Shown here: piece after piece, positions 1-7,633 of the stretch
Layout of the letters: every line of letters begins with the position of its first letter
Numbering within the stretch: the first letter of the stretch is position 1
Assembly (NCBI RefSeq): GCF_001597735.1
Contig: NZ_LUTS01000002.1
Span: 62,001 to 126,000, forward strand
Source of the DNA: Neptuniibacter pectenicola
GTDB lineage: Bacteria > Pseudomonadota > Gammaproteobacteria > Pseudomonadales > Balneatricaceae
DNA length: 64,000 nt
Direction: 5' to 3'
The notes under the pieces: generated by a model
Databases searched by the model: none
What the model was told of the DNA's origin: nothing
What the model saw: the letters and a program-made list of their open reading frames with translations, nothing else
Program-made: the position numbers and the translations under genes

Positions 1-1
1 G

Positions 2-838
2 TTAATGATGGCGGGATCATCATTGCTGAACTTCATATTGGACCCTCTGTTTATTTTTGGTGTAGGCCCCATTGAGGGCATGGGGATTCAAGGTGCGGCG
101 ATTGCCAGCGTGATCGCTTGGAGTTTAACTACCTGTGTGGCCCTTTATCTGCTCTTTGTTCACAAGCGCCTTTTAGTGTTGCAGCCTTTTGTTTTTAGCC
201 GGTGGAAAAGGCATGCGTACGCTGTGATGAAGATAGCCTTGCCCGCATCGTTATCCAATATGATGACCCCTGTTGCTCAGGCCGTTTTAACTTATGTTGT
301 GGCGCATCATGGTCCCGAAGCCGTCGCAGCTTTTGGGGTCGGGAACCGTATTGAGTCGTTAGCTTTGCTGGTTTGTTTGGCGTTGTCGATGACATTACCA
401 CCGTTTATTAGTCAAAATATAGGGGCTGGGCATGTTGAGCGGGTGCGATCTGCTTACCGTATGGTGATAGGATTTTCATTATTTTGGCAGTTTTTAGTGT
501 TTATTCTTCTTATATTTGTGGCTGAAGATGTTGCAACCCTTTTTAGTGGGAATAATACGGTTCAATCTTTAATTGTTTTATGGATTTTTATTGTCCCGTT
601 TGGCTTCGCTTTTCAGGCGATTACCTTTCTTACCGCGTCTAGTTTTAATGCGCTGCACAAACCATTTATGGCAATGAAAATAAGCCTCGCTCGATTGTTT
701 TTGTTTACTGTGCCATTTGCTTGGTTGGGTTCTCAACTGTTTGGTTTACAGGGAATGTTTATCGCTTTGGTTGTTTCTAATCTTTGTGTTGCTGTGCTTG
801 CTTGGCTGTCGATGAGTGCCCACCTTCGGGCTTCTTAA
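2..838 (+). CDS. MATE family efflux transporter, C-terminal part
   Basis: This is the C-terminal ~278 residues of a multidrug and toxin extrusion (MATE) transporter. The reading frame is open to the window edge, so the start lies upstream; MATE proteins are about 450 residues and the LNFILDPLFIFG segment near the left edge normally falls around residue 170-180. Several hydrophobic helices follow, including the usual G-x-G-N-R-I-E motif (FGVGNRIESLAL) of the second half. Family members exchange Na+ or H+ for cationic drugs across the inner membrane. The substrate cannot be read from sequence. No obvious terminator is seen between this gene and the next. Confidence 0.85.
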   Translation, partial: LMMAGSSLLNFILDPLFIFGVGPIEGMGIQGAAIASVIAWSLTTCVALYLLFVHKRLLVLQPFVFSRWKRHAYAVMKIALPASLSNMMTPVAQAVLTYVVAHHGPEAVAAFGVGNRIESLALLVCLALSMTLPPFISQNIGAGHVERVRSAYRMVIGFSLFWQFLVFILLIFVAEDVATLFSGNNTVQSLIVLWIFIVPFGFAFQAITFLTASSFNALHKPFMAMKISLARLFLFTVPFAWLGSQLFGLQGMFIALVVSNLCVAVLAWLSMSAHLRAS

Positions 839-1050
839 TGTTGCGACCGCGTACGTTTTTATCTGTCCACTATATGATGTAACTCATTGTTAATAGACGT
901 GGAGTAGGCTAACTTTCTTCCACCAAAGTCATACTATTATCTAGGTTCAGATGGCATTATGATCAAGGTACGGACAAGAGATTGAACATAAAAACATAAT
1001 AAAAATAGATAACACCCAAACAAGCAAATATACGATATAAGGGGATGAGC

Positions 1051-1800
1051 ATGAGTCAGAAAATTGCACTCGTGACAGGTGGTACAGGTGGTTTAGGTAC
1101 TGCAATTTGCCGCACATTGGCAGATCACGGTTTTCGCGTAGTTGCCGGCTATAACAGCGGTGGTAATCATGATAAAGCGAAAGCATGGCAAGACAAACAG
1201 AAAGAAGACGGTTATGACATTTTAGTGTCCTATGGTGATGTTACCAATGCTGAATCTTGTGCGCAGTGTATCGCCACAGTAGAAGAGCTAACCGGTGGCA
1301 CCGTTGATATTCTTATTAACAATGCGGGTATTACCCGTGACGGTCAGTTTAAGAAAATGAGCTGGGAACAGTGGGATGAGGTTATGAGTGCTAACTTAGA
1401 CTCTATGTTCCATATGACCCGTTTAGTCATTAATGGCATGATCGATAAGGGCTGGGGACGTGTCATTAACATCTCCTCTGTGAACGCTCAAAAAGGTCAG
1501 TTTGGCCAGTGTAACTACTCCGCGGCTAAAGCGGGGATTCATGGTTTTACTAAAGCCCTTGCACAAGAAGTTGCGCGTAAAGGTGTGACGGTAAATACGG
1601 TATCTCCGGGTTATATTAAAACGGCGATGGTTGCTAAAATTGCTCAGGAAATTCAAGACCAGATCTGTGCGGGTATTCCGGTGGGTCGTTTTGGTACACC
1701 TGAGGAGATTGGGCGTATGTGTACATTCTTATGCGACAATGAGTCTGGTTACATTACAGGCGCTGATATGTCCGTCAACGGTGGTCTACATATGTCTTAA
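1051..1800 (+). CDS. phaB: Acetoacetyl-CoA reductase (PhaB/PhbB-type SDR)
   Basis: Classical short-chain dehydrogenase of about 249 residues. Visible motifs are the N-terminal cofactor loop TGGTGGLG, the NNAG motif, the catalytic Ser in NISSVN and the YSAAK catalytic Tyr/Lys. The stretch around SSVNAQKGQFGQ is characteristic of PhaB, which reduces acetoacetyl-CoA to (R)-3-hydroxybutyryl-CoA with NADPH for polyhydroxybutyrate synthesis. No phaA or phaC is in the window, so the gene stands alone. An ATG at 1045 also exists, but the AAGGGG ribosome binding site (1039-1044) touches it; ATG 1051 sits 6 bases after that site and is preferred. A strong terminator follows. Confidence 0.88.
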   Translation: MSQKIALVTGGTGGLGTAICRTLADHGFRVVAGYNSGGNHDKAKAWQDKQKEDGYDILVSYGDVTNAESCAQCIATVEELTGGTVDILINNAGITRDGQFKKMSWEQWDEVMSANLDSMFHMTRLVINGMIDKGWGRVINISSVNAQKGQFGQCNYSAAKAGIHGFTKALAQEVARKGVTVNTVSPGYIKTAMVAKIAQEIQDQICAGIPVGRFGTPEEIGRMCTFLCDNESGYITGADMSVNGGLHMS

Positions 1801-1818
1801 TTGACACCGTTGAGCATT

Positions 1819-1847
1819 AAAAAACCCGCGATAAGCGGGTTTTTTTG
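1819..1847 (+). terminator. Rho-independent terminator after phaB
   Basis: Inverted repeat AAAAACCCGC / GCGGGTTTTT with a short loop and a T run, 18 bases after the phaB stop. The A-rich left arm would let it also work on the minus strand, where the convergent DUF349 gene ends at 1885. Confidence 0.85.
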
Positions 1848-1884
1848 GTTTTAGGTGATAGCGTAACTAGTTACACACCGGCAT

Positions 1885-4734
1885 CTAAAAAATCTGTTCG
1901 AGTTTGCTCTCAAACCGATCATTAAATTCCTCTATATGAGCGGCAAAAGGAATACATAGCCACTCATGTTCTAGCTGCTTAATCTCCGCGAGGTTGAACG
2001 CTTGCTTCTGCTCAGCAAGTGCTTGCTGTAAGCGTTCCATCTGGTATTCCATGCGTAAGGCTTGGTCGCTCAAAGGAGAGGGTTGTGATGATGCGATCTC
2101 CAAACGGATGCAGATCTGTCTAAGCTTTTGCTCTTGTTCGCTCAGAATAGATTCTAACGCGTCAGGGGTTTCCGCTATTTTAAGTAGAGTAGCGAACCGT
2201 TCCGCGATTTCGTTCTGCATTGGGTGTTCAGTTGTTATTTCTTGCGCCCACGCGAGCTGGATGCTAGGCAGTTGTTCTGTTACACATTGGTCTAAAATTG
2301 CGTGTTCCAGTTGCTCACAAATGTGTGCTTTTCGCGCTAAGGCTAAATAGGGCTCGGTTTCAAACGATTGTAGCTGTTCTTGTAGCTGTTGCTGAGCCTC
2401 TATCGCAGTTTGCACTGTGTCTTGGTTAAAGGCCGGCACTAAGGAGTTTTGGCTTTCGAGTTCAGTCATATACGATTGCGCTTGATCAATCGATGCTTCT
2501 AATGCTTTGAGGCTGCAGCCTGAACTCATCATATCTTTAAGCTGCTGACAGGCGTTATCTAATAAAGGCTGTATTGAGTTTGAGGCTGAGTTGGGCTGCT
2601 TACCTTCATAGAAGGCTTCAAAGATCTGGCTGCAGTTTTCACGAAACTGGTTCCAAAGTTTTCGTTCTTGGTTGCGCGGTGTTGGTCCAATGGTTTTCCA
2701 CTGCTGCTGAAGAGCTTTCACCGTATCAGTGGCTTCTGCAAAATTGTCAGAATTGAGTAAGCGAGTGGTTTCATCAATTAAGTTTTGTTTTCTAGCAATG
2801 TTATCGGCACGATATGTTTTGAGTGTGTCTTCGCATTGAGCAAGGATAAGATCTAGCTTGGCTTGCAGTTTTTTTCCTGGCGCACGATCAACCGGTGAGT
2901 AGGTGCGCCAATCTTGTTTTGCCTGACGGATCTGCTCTTCGTACTGTTTCCACTCCTCGGCACCGCTACCTTCCGGAATAGACAGTTGCTCTAAGCGCTC
3001 ACATATCAGCTCTCGTTGTTTTAAATTAGCAATACGAAGCTCTTTCTGTTCCGAGAAATGTTGGTCACACGGGGCATAGGCGCTGTCAGATGCTTTTTTG
3101 AAGCGCTTCCATAACTGTTGAGAGTGCACTGAATCGGTTGCGTCTAATAGCTTCCACTCTTTTTGTATTCTGCGCACTTCATTCGCACGTTCTTGAACAG
3201 TGAGGTCAGAAGCGGACAGTGCTTCCATCTCTTGGCATAAATTCTCTTTTTTAGGTTGAACTGCATAGGCCTGCCAATCTCGCATCTCTTGCAGTTCGGC
3301 GCCTAGTACTTTAACTCTATGGGCCAGCGCTGGCGGTAAATTTCCATTTAGACGCTTATTGATCTGTTCTACTTTTTTGATGTACTTATCAGCGTTTCGA
3401 ATCTCGCCCTGTTGGATAGACTCCGTAAGATTGTCTAGTAGGGTTTTGAGTTCATCATGGAGTTGGCTCTGCTGGTGGTCTTGACGGTCTATTTTGGCTT
3501 GAGCGGTCACTAAAACAGTTTCTAAGTGCACTAGTGGTGTCGGTTTTTCATGGTGGGTTGGCCAGCTCAGTTTATTGAGTAGCTGCCGGGCCTGCTTCAT
3601 CTGTTTATTCAGTGTAGTGGGTTTTATATTGTCGTCAGCGAGGGTGTGAGTTAGGTTGTCGATCTGCTCCGATGCCGCGATATAGATGCGGTAGCATGCG
3701 AGCAAGTTGCCCAGCTGGGATTTTATTTTATTAAAGCTTTGCTGCTCTTGTTCGGAGCTAAAGGCTTTAAGTGTTTCCCATTGTTCGCTTATCGCTTGTA
3801 ATTGGCTTTCAACTTCATTGACGCGATTTTGATCAAGAATCGCTTCGGTGCTTTCTTTTAAAACACATAATTCTGAATAAAGGTGATGGCTTTGAGCGAC
3901 CTTCTCTTGTTTTAACGCCTCTTCCGCCTGTTGTTGTTGGAGGCGAGTCTCTTCGGCGCCTAATATGTGTTCGCATTGTTGTTGGTATTGTTGAAATCTA
4001 GCCCGTTGATCGCTGTTGACGTGGCTTGATAGGGCTTCCCAGTCACTAACCAGTGCGCATAACTTGGCGGCAAAGAGTGGGAAAAAGGCTTGTTCGCTCA
4101 GTTGTTCTATCTTGCTGATCAGCAGGGTTATTGAGTCTTGAGTCTGGCGTTTTTCTGCTTCTTGCTCCTCAATGGCCTGAAGTTTATCGCGTGCCGCTTT
4201 AAAAACCCCTTTGTCTTTGTTACGTGAAACTTTACAGATTTTATCTAAGGTTTCTGGGCAGTTAATACGTTGTGCGGCTTGGCTTCTATCCGCTGCGCGT
4301 TGGCTTTTTTCGGCAATAACAAAAAGGCTGTAATCATCATCTAATTGTTGGATTGCTTGCTGTCTAATCTGTTCATTGCTGCTATTTAAGACAATATGAG
4401 TGAGAAAGTTACACTCGCCAATTGTTTTTAGGGCAACCAGTTTTTCGTCTAAAACACACTCTGGAGAGGAGCCAAGTATCAATTGACTAATGCGATGTAG
4501 CGATTGTTGTTGAATTGTATCCGAAGTGGTTTGTTTACTGATTTTTGTCAGTAAGCTAAGGCTATTGAGTTTTTCAATAGCGGCCAAACGTACAAGTTCA
4601 TCCTGATCTTCCAATGCTAATTGAGAGAGGATGGGCTGTGATTGGGGATCAGTATCACGTAATTTTGCAATAGCCTTAATACGTTTATCTGATTTGCTGT
4701 GTTGCCAACTGGGTTTAAAAAATCTTACTAACAT
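1885..4734 (-). CDS. DUF349 domain-containing protein, 949 aa
   Basis: Long, very hydrophilic, Gln/Glu/Leu-rich protein predicted to be mostly alpha-helical coiled coil. Repeated W-containing units typical of DUF349 are visible around residues 525 (EWKLLDATD), 608 (DWRTYSPVDR) and 678 (QWKTIGPTPRN), spaced about 70-80 residues apart. The N-terminal ~170 residues look like short helical, HEAT-like repeats. There is no signal peptide or membrane segment, so it is probably cytoplasmic. Proteins of this size and type are common in Pseudomonas and Oceanospirillales relatives; I know of no assigned function. It is transcribed alone, convergent with phaB. Confidence 0.8.
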   Translation of the reverse strand: MLVRFFKPSWQHSKSDKRIKAIAKLRDTDPQSQPILSQLALEDQDELVRLAAIEKLNSLSLLTKISKQTTSDTIQQQSLHRISQLILGSSPECVLDEKLVALKTIGECNFLTHIVLNSSNEQIRQQAIQQLDDDYSLFVIAEKSQRAADRSQAAQRINCPETLDKICKVSRNKDKGVFKAARDKLQAIEEQEAEKRQTQDSITLLISKIEQLSEQAFFPLFAAKLCALVSDWEALSSHVNSDQRARFQQYQQQCEHILGAEETRLQQQQAEEALKQEKVAQSHHLYSELCVLKESTEAILDQNRVNEVESQLQAISEQWETLKAFSSEQEQQSFNKIKSQLGNLLACYRIYIAASEQIDNLTHTLADDNIKPTTLNKQMKQARQLLNKLSWPTHHEKPTPLVHLETVLVTAQAKIDRQDHQQSQLHDELKTLLDNLTESIQQGEIRNADKYIKKVEQINKRLNGNLPPALAHRVKVLGAELQEMRDWQAYAVQPKKENLCQEMEALSASDLTVQERANEVRRIQKEWKLLDATDSVHSQQLWKRFKKASDSAYAPCDQHFSEQKELRIANLKQRELICERLEQLSIPEGSGAEEWKQYEEQIRQAKQDWRTYSPVDRAPGKKLQAKLDLILAQCEDTLKTYRADNIARKQNLIDETTRLLNSDNFAEATDTVKALQQQWKTIGPTPRNQERKLWNQFRENCSQIFEAFYEGKQPNSASNSIQPLLDNACQQLKDMMSSGCSLKALEASIDQAQSYMTELESQNSLVPAFNQDTVQTAIEAQQQLQEQLQSFETEPYLALARKAHICEQLEHAILDQCVTEQLPSIQLAWAQEITTEHPMQNEIAERFATLLKIAETPDALESILSEQEQKLRQICIRLEIASSQPSPLSDQALRMEYQMERLQQALAEQKQAFNLAEIKQLEHEWLCIPFAAHIEEFNDRFESKLEQIF

Positions 4735-5096
4735 AACGTCCTAAACATCTCTGGCAGAGGCGCGTATTAAAAGGTAGATATTCGATGGAGCTCCACCTGC
4801 CTATAAGGGCACATATTCTAACGTAGATTTGAAACGCTGACAGCGTTGACTTTAAATGAAAATGTCTAAGCGGAAGGATTTTTTTTAGAATTAACACGAG
4901 GACTCAGTGTTGACTCCCAGAATACCTAGCTTTGCCGCCCACAGAGAGCGTGTATGAAAATCTTTAATAATAATGTGTGATCACACTATTCGTGGGGGTT
5001 AAGCACTGTTGAAGTGTAAGCAAAGGTGTTTTACGTGCTGTAAACGTCCTTTGCTGCACCGGTTTTAGCGATAACTTCTCTGTTGATTGATAAATA
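4735..5096. other. Intergenic region, 362 bp, with palindrome and hairpin
   Basis: No convincing gene. Two structures are visible. A perfect 12-bp palindrome, GTGTGATCACAC, lies at 4975-4986 with AAT/ATT flanks. An imperfect long hairpin has arms AGCAAAGG (5019-5026) and CCTTTGCT (5048-5055), extended inward by TTTAC/GTAAA. The hairpin lies just past the stop of the minus-strand YchJ-like gene and could end its transcript, although no T run follows. The region also holds the promoter of the DUF349 gene. Confidence 0.5.
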
Positions 5097-5522
5097 TTAG
5101 GTTCGGACTTCTACATCGCCATCAACATATACCCAAAAACCGTTTTCTTTTCTGAAATTAGACTTCTCATACAAGGTGCCGGTTTGGTCTTCAGTTTCAA
5201 ACTCAGCTTCAAACTCAACCGTACCCACGTCATCATTGCGGTTTCCTTGCGTAGTCTCTAAAATTTTCAGACCTGTCCAGTTAGTATATTTAACTTGATC
5301 AGCAAGAATTTCTGCATCATTGGGGCCTTGTTTTTCAGGCGCTGTCGTATCGATCAGGTAGTCGATAGCGCCCAATGCAAATGCACAATAGCGTGAGCGC
5401 ATTAGAGCTTCGGCTGTTGGGGCAGGTTTTTGGCCTTGCACAATAGGGTCACAACAATAGATAAATGGCTTGTTGGAACCACAAGGACATGGTTTTTGCA
5501 TCGCTTCCTGATGATGAGACAT
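5097..5522 (-). CDS. ychJ: YchJ-family (UPF0225) SEC-C motif protein
   Basis: Small 141-residue protein with an N-terminal SEC-C zinc-binding motif (CPCGS followed by YCC) and the MRSRYCAFALGAIDYL core typical of YchJ. E. coli YchJ has a second SEC-C motif at its C-terminus; here the protein ends after the conserved WVYVDGD segment, so only one zinc site is present. SEC-C motifs bind zinc and often mediate protein or ribosome contacts. The family's function is unknown. It is transcribed divergently from sbcB, with a 126-bp gap. Confidence 0.82.
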   Translation of the reverse strand: MSHHQEAMQKPCPCGSNKPFIYCCDPIVQGQKPAPTAEALMRSRYCAFALGAIDYLIDTTAPEKQGPNDAEILADQVKYTNWTGLKILETTQGNRNDDVGTVEFEAEFETEDQTGTLYEKSNFRKENGFWVYVDGDVEVRT

Positions 5523-5648
5523 GGGTGAACCCTTAACAGTGAAATGTTAATCTGCATGACAGAGAGTTTATACAACGTATATTAGTACTTCTATGACGCT
5601 AAATCTCGCTCTAGCGATCAGATCTGCTGTTTTTTCAAGGATATTTTT

Positions 5649-7115
5649 ATGGCACAAGCACCATTAACCTTTTTTTGGCACGATTATGAGACGTTTGGTG
5701 TAGATCCAAAACGGGATTGGCCGGTGCAGTTTGCCGGTGTTCGTACTGATGAGCACCTTAATATTATTGAAGAGCCGGTGATGTTCTATTGTAAGCCGAG
5801 CGATGATCAGTTACCTCACCCTGACGCCTGTTTAGTAACCGGTATTACACCGCAAAAAGCGATGGAAGAGGGTGTTTGTGAGGCTGATTTTTTTGCGCAA
5901 ATTATAGAGCAGTTAGGGCGGCCGGGTACCTGTGGTGTAGGTTATAACAGCATTCGATTTGATGATGAAGTGACCCGTTATGGTCTGTATCGCAACTTTT
6001 ATGATCCTTATGCCCGCGAGTGGCAAAATGGCTGCTCCCGGTGGGATATTATCGACATGCTGCGGTTAACCCGCTCTCTTAGGCCTGAGGGTATCAATTG
6101 GCCGGTATATGAAGATGGCTCCCCCAGCTTACGTTTAGAAGATTTAACGAAAGCCAACCAGATCGATCATGGTCATGCCCATGATGCCCTGTCTGATGTT
6201 TATGCAACGATCGCGATGGCTAAATTGGTACGCGAAAAGCAACCTAAGCTGTTTGACTACCTACAAAAAAATCGATCGAAACAGGCAATTCAAGCACAAC
6301 TTGATCCGATTAGTCATAAACCGGTGCTGCATATCTCATCACGCTACCCAGTTCAGCACGGGAATGCGGCCATTGTTGCCCCTTTAGCGACACACCCTGT
6401 TAATAAAAATGGGATTTTAGTGTGGGATCTACGTTATAGCCCTGAGCCGCTGATGCGCCTGCCAGTGGAGGAGATCCGCCGGCTGCTCTATACCAAACAT
6501 ACGGAATTGAACGAGAATGACCCGAAGATCGCTTTGAAACAGGTGCATATTAATAAGTGCCCGATTATCGCGCCAGCGGGCATGCTGAATAAGGAAGAGG
6601 CAGCAAAATTAGAGATCGATGGTGATACTTGCCGTACTCATCTGCAAATGTTGCGAAGTTTTACTGATCTTTCTAGCAAGATTGCCGATATCTATAGTGA
6701 GAGTCCATTTGAGAGTGAAAGTGATCCAGACATGATGTTATACAGTGGGGGCTTTTTCTCACCCACGGATCGTAAGCTGATGGATCAAGTGCGCATGGCG
6801 AGCCCGAGTGAATTAGCAGAGATTGATCTGCCGTTTCAGGATGCTCGGCTTGAAGAGATGTTACTGCGCTATAAAGCGCGCAACTGTCCCGCTGTGCTAA
6901 CCCATGAAGAGCAGATGCAATGGGAAGGGTATCGTCGAGACAAGTTAATTAAAGGCGAAAACGGTCATTTGACGATGGAGCGGTTTTATCAACGATTGAA
7001 CGAGCTTTATTCCGAGCATGATCAAGATGAGAACAAAAAGCATATACTTGAAGAACTATCGGTTTACGCAGAGGCGATTTATCCATTGGAAGAGGCGTTT
7101 GATGAAGCCTACTAG
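5649..7115 (+). CDS. sbcB: Exodeoxyribonuclease I
   Basis: 488-residue 3'-5' single-strand DNA exonuclease acting in mismatch repair and recombination. The N-terminal DEDDh fold is seen from HDYETFG (first acidic pair, near residue 11), through GYNSIRFDDE, to HDALSDVYAT with the His and Asp of the last motif. The SH3-like and C-terminal regions complete a normal-length family member (E. coli 475 aa). An AAGGA Shine-Dalgarno sequence lies upstream of ATG 5649. Its last codons overlap the start of the next small gene by 14 bases, suggesting translational coupling. Confidence 0.95.
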   Translation: MAQAPLTFFWHDYETFGVDPKRDWPVQFAGVRTDEHLNIIEEPVMFYCKPSDDQLPHPDACLVTGITPQKAMEEGVCEADFFAQIIEQLGRPGTCGVGYNSIRFDDEVTRYGLYRNFYDPYAREWQNGCSRWDIIDMLRLTRSLRPEGINWPVYEDGSPSLRLEDLTKANQIDHGHAHDALSDVYATIAMAKLVREKQPKLFDYLQKNRSKQAIQAQLDPISHKPVLHISSRYPVQHGNAAIVAPLATHPVNKNGILVWDLRYSPEPLMRLPVEEIRRLLYTKHTELNENDPKIALKQVHINKCPIIAPAGMLNKEEAAKLEIDGDTCRTHLQMLRSFTDLSSKIADIYSESPFESESDPDMMLYSGGFFSPTDRKLMDQVRMASPSELAEIDLPFQDARLEEMLLRYKARNCPAVLTHEEQMQWEGYRRDKLIKGENGHLTMERFYQRLNELYSEHDQDENKKHILEELSVYAEAIYPLEEAFDEAY

Positions 7116-7590
7116 TTGGCTTACTCCTATTTTATTGACGAGCTCTATGGTTATCTCCCCTTGGGGACACACCAAGGAGGAGTTTATCTCGTCTTTAGAA
7201 TATAAAGTAACGCCCCCCAGTGGAGACTATTACGGTACGGTAAAGGGTGAAACGGCGTATAAAAATTGGCGTCGTGGGGCATTTGATAAAGAGCGGATGG
7301 TCGAGGTTGAACCTAAAGAGTTACCCAGTAATCTGCCTCCGCCTGCGGTTATCCCGTTTGCGGAATCGATGCTCAGTGAGGTGAGTGGAGGGGAGTTCAG
7401 CAATCCTGCGTTAACCGGTGAAGATAAGGTGTTCTTGCAAATTAGTCGGGATGAGCAAAAGGCGCGCTGTGTGCTCTTAGGGCAGCGTTGTGAAGCTTTC
7501 CTTAAGCCGGATGATACGGACTCCGTTTACGCTCGCCCGATTGAGCTGCAAAAGAAAAACAGAAAAATTATCACCCCTGATGAGAAATAA
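7102..7590 (+). CDS. Hypothetical exported protein
   Basis: Small protein of about 162 residues, not assigned to a family. ATG 7102 is chosen because it is followed by a signal-peptide-like start (MKPTSWLTPILL, then a hydrophobic stretch to about residue 23); the frame is open further upstream but only inside sbcB. The mature part is hydrophilic, with a proline-rich segment (SNLPPPAVIPF) and two cysteines about seven residues apart (ARCVLLGQRCEAF) that could form a disulfide. It overlaps the sbcB end by 14 bases and is probably co-transcribed. Export to the periplasm is inferred; the function is unknown. Confidence 0.65.
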   Translation: MKPTSWLTPILLTSSMVISPWGHTKEEFISSLEYKVTPPSGDYYGTVKGETAYKNWRRGAFDKERMVEVEPKELPSNLPPPAVIPFAESMLSEVSGGEFSNPALTGEDKVFLQISRDEQKARCVLLGQRCEAFLKPDDTDSVYARPIELQKKNRKIITPDEK

Positions 7591-7633
7591 GAGGCGTTGT
7601 TAGCCCCCCTTATTTCTGCCGTGTCCTTAATGA

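Noticed and set aside
4715-4897. 60-codon minus-strand frame overlapping the DUF349 gene start
   Set aside because: No ribosome binding site or recognisable sequence; basic and hydrophobic residues scattered; overlaps a well supported gene.
4975-4986. CRP/Vfr binding site
   Set aside because: TGTGA and TCACA half-sites overlap with no 6-base spacer, unlike the CRP consensus.
7102-7590. CNP1-like family assignment for the small exported protein
   Set aside because: Size and export signal fit, but the characteristic conserved segments of that family could not be recognised.
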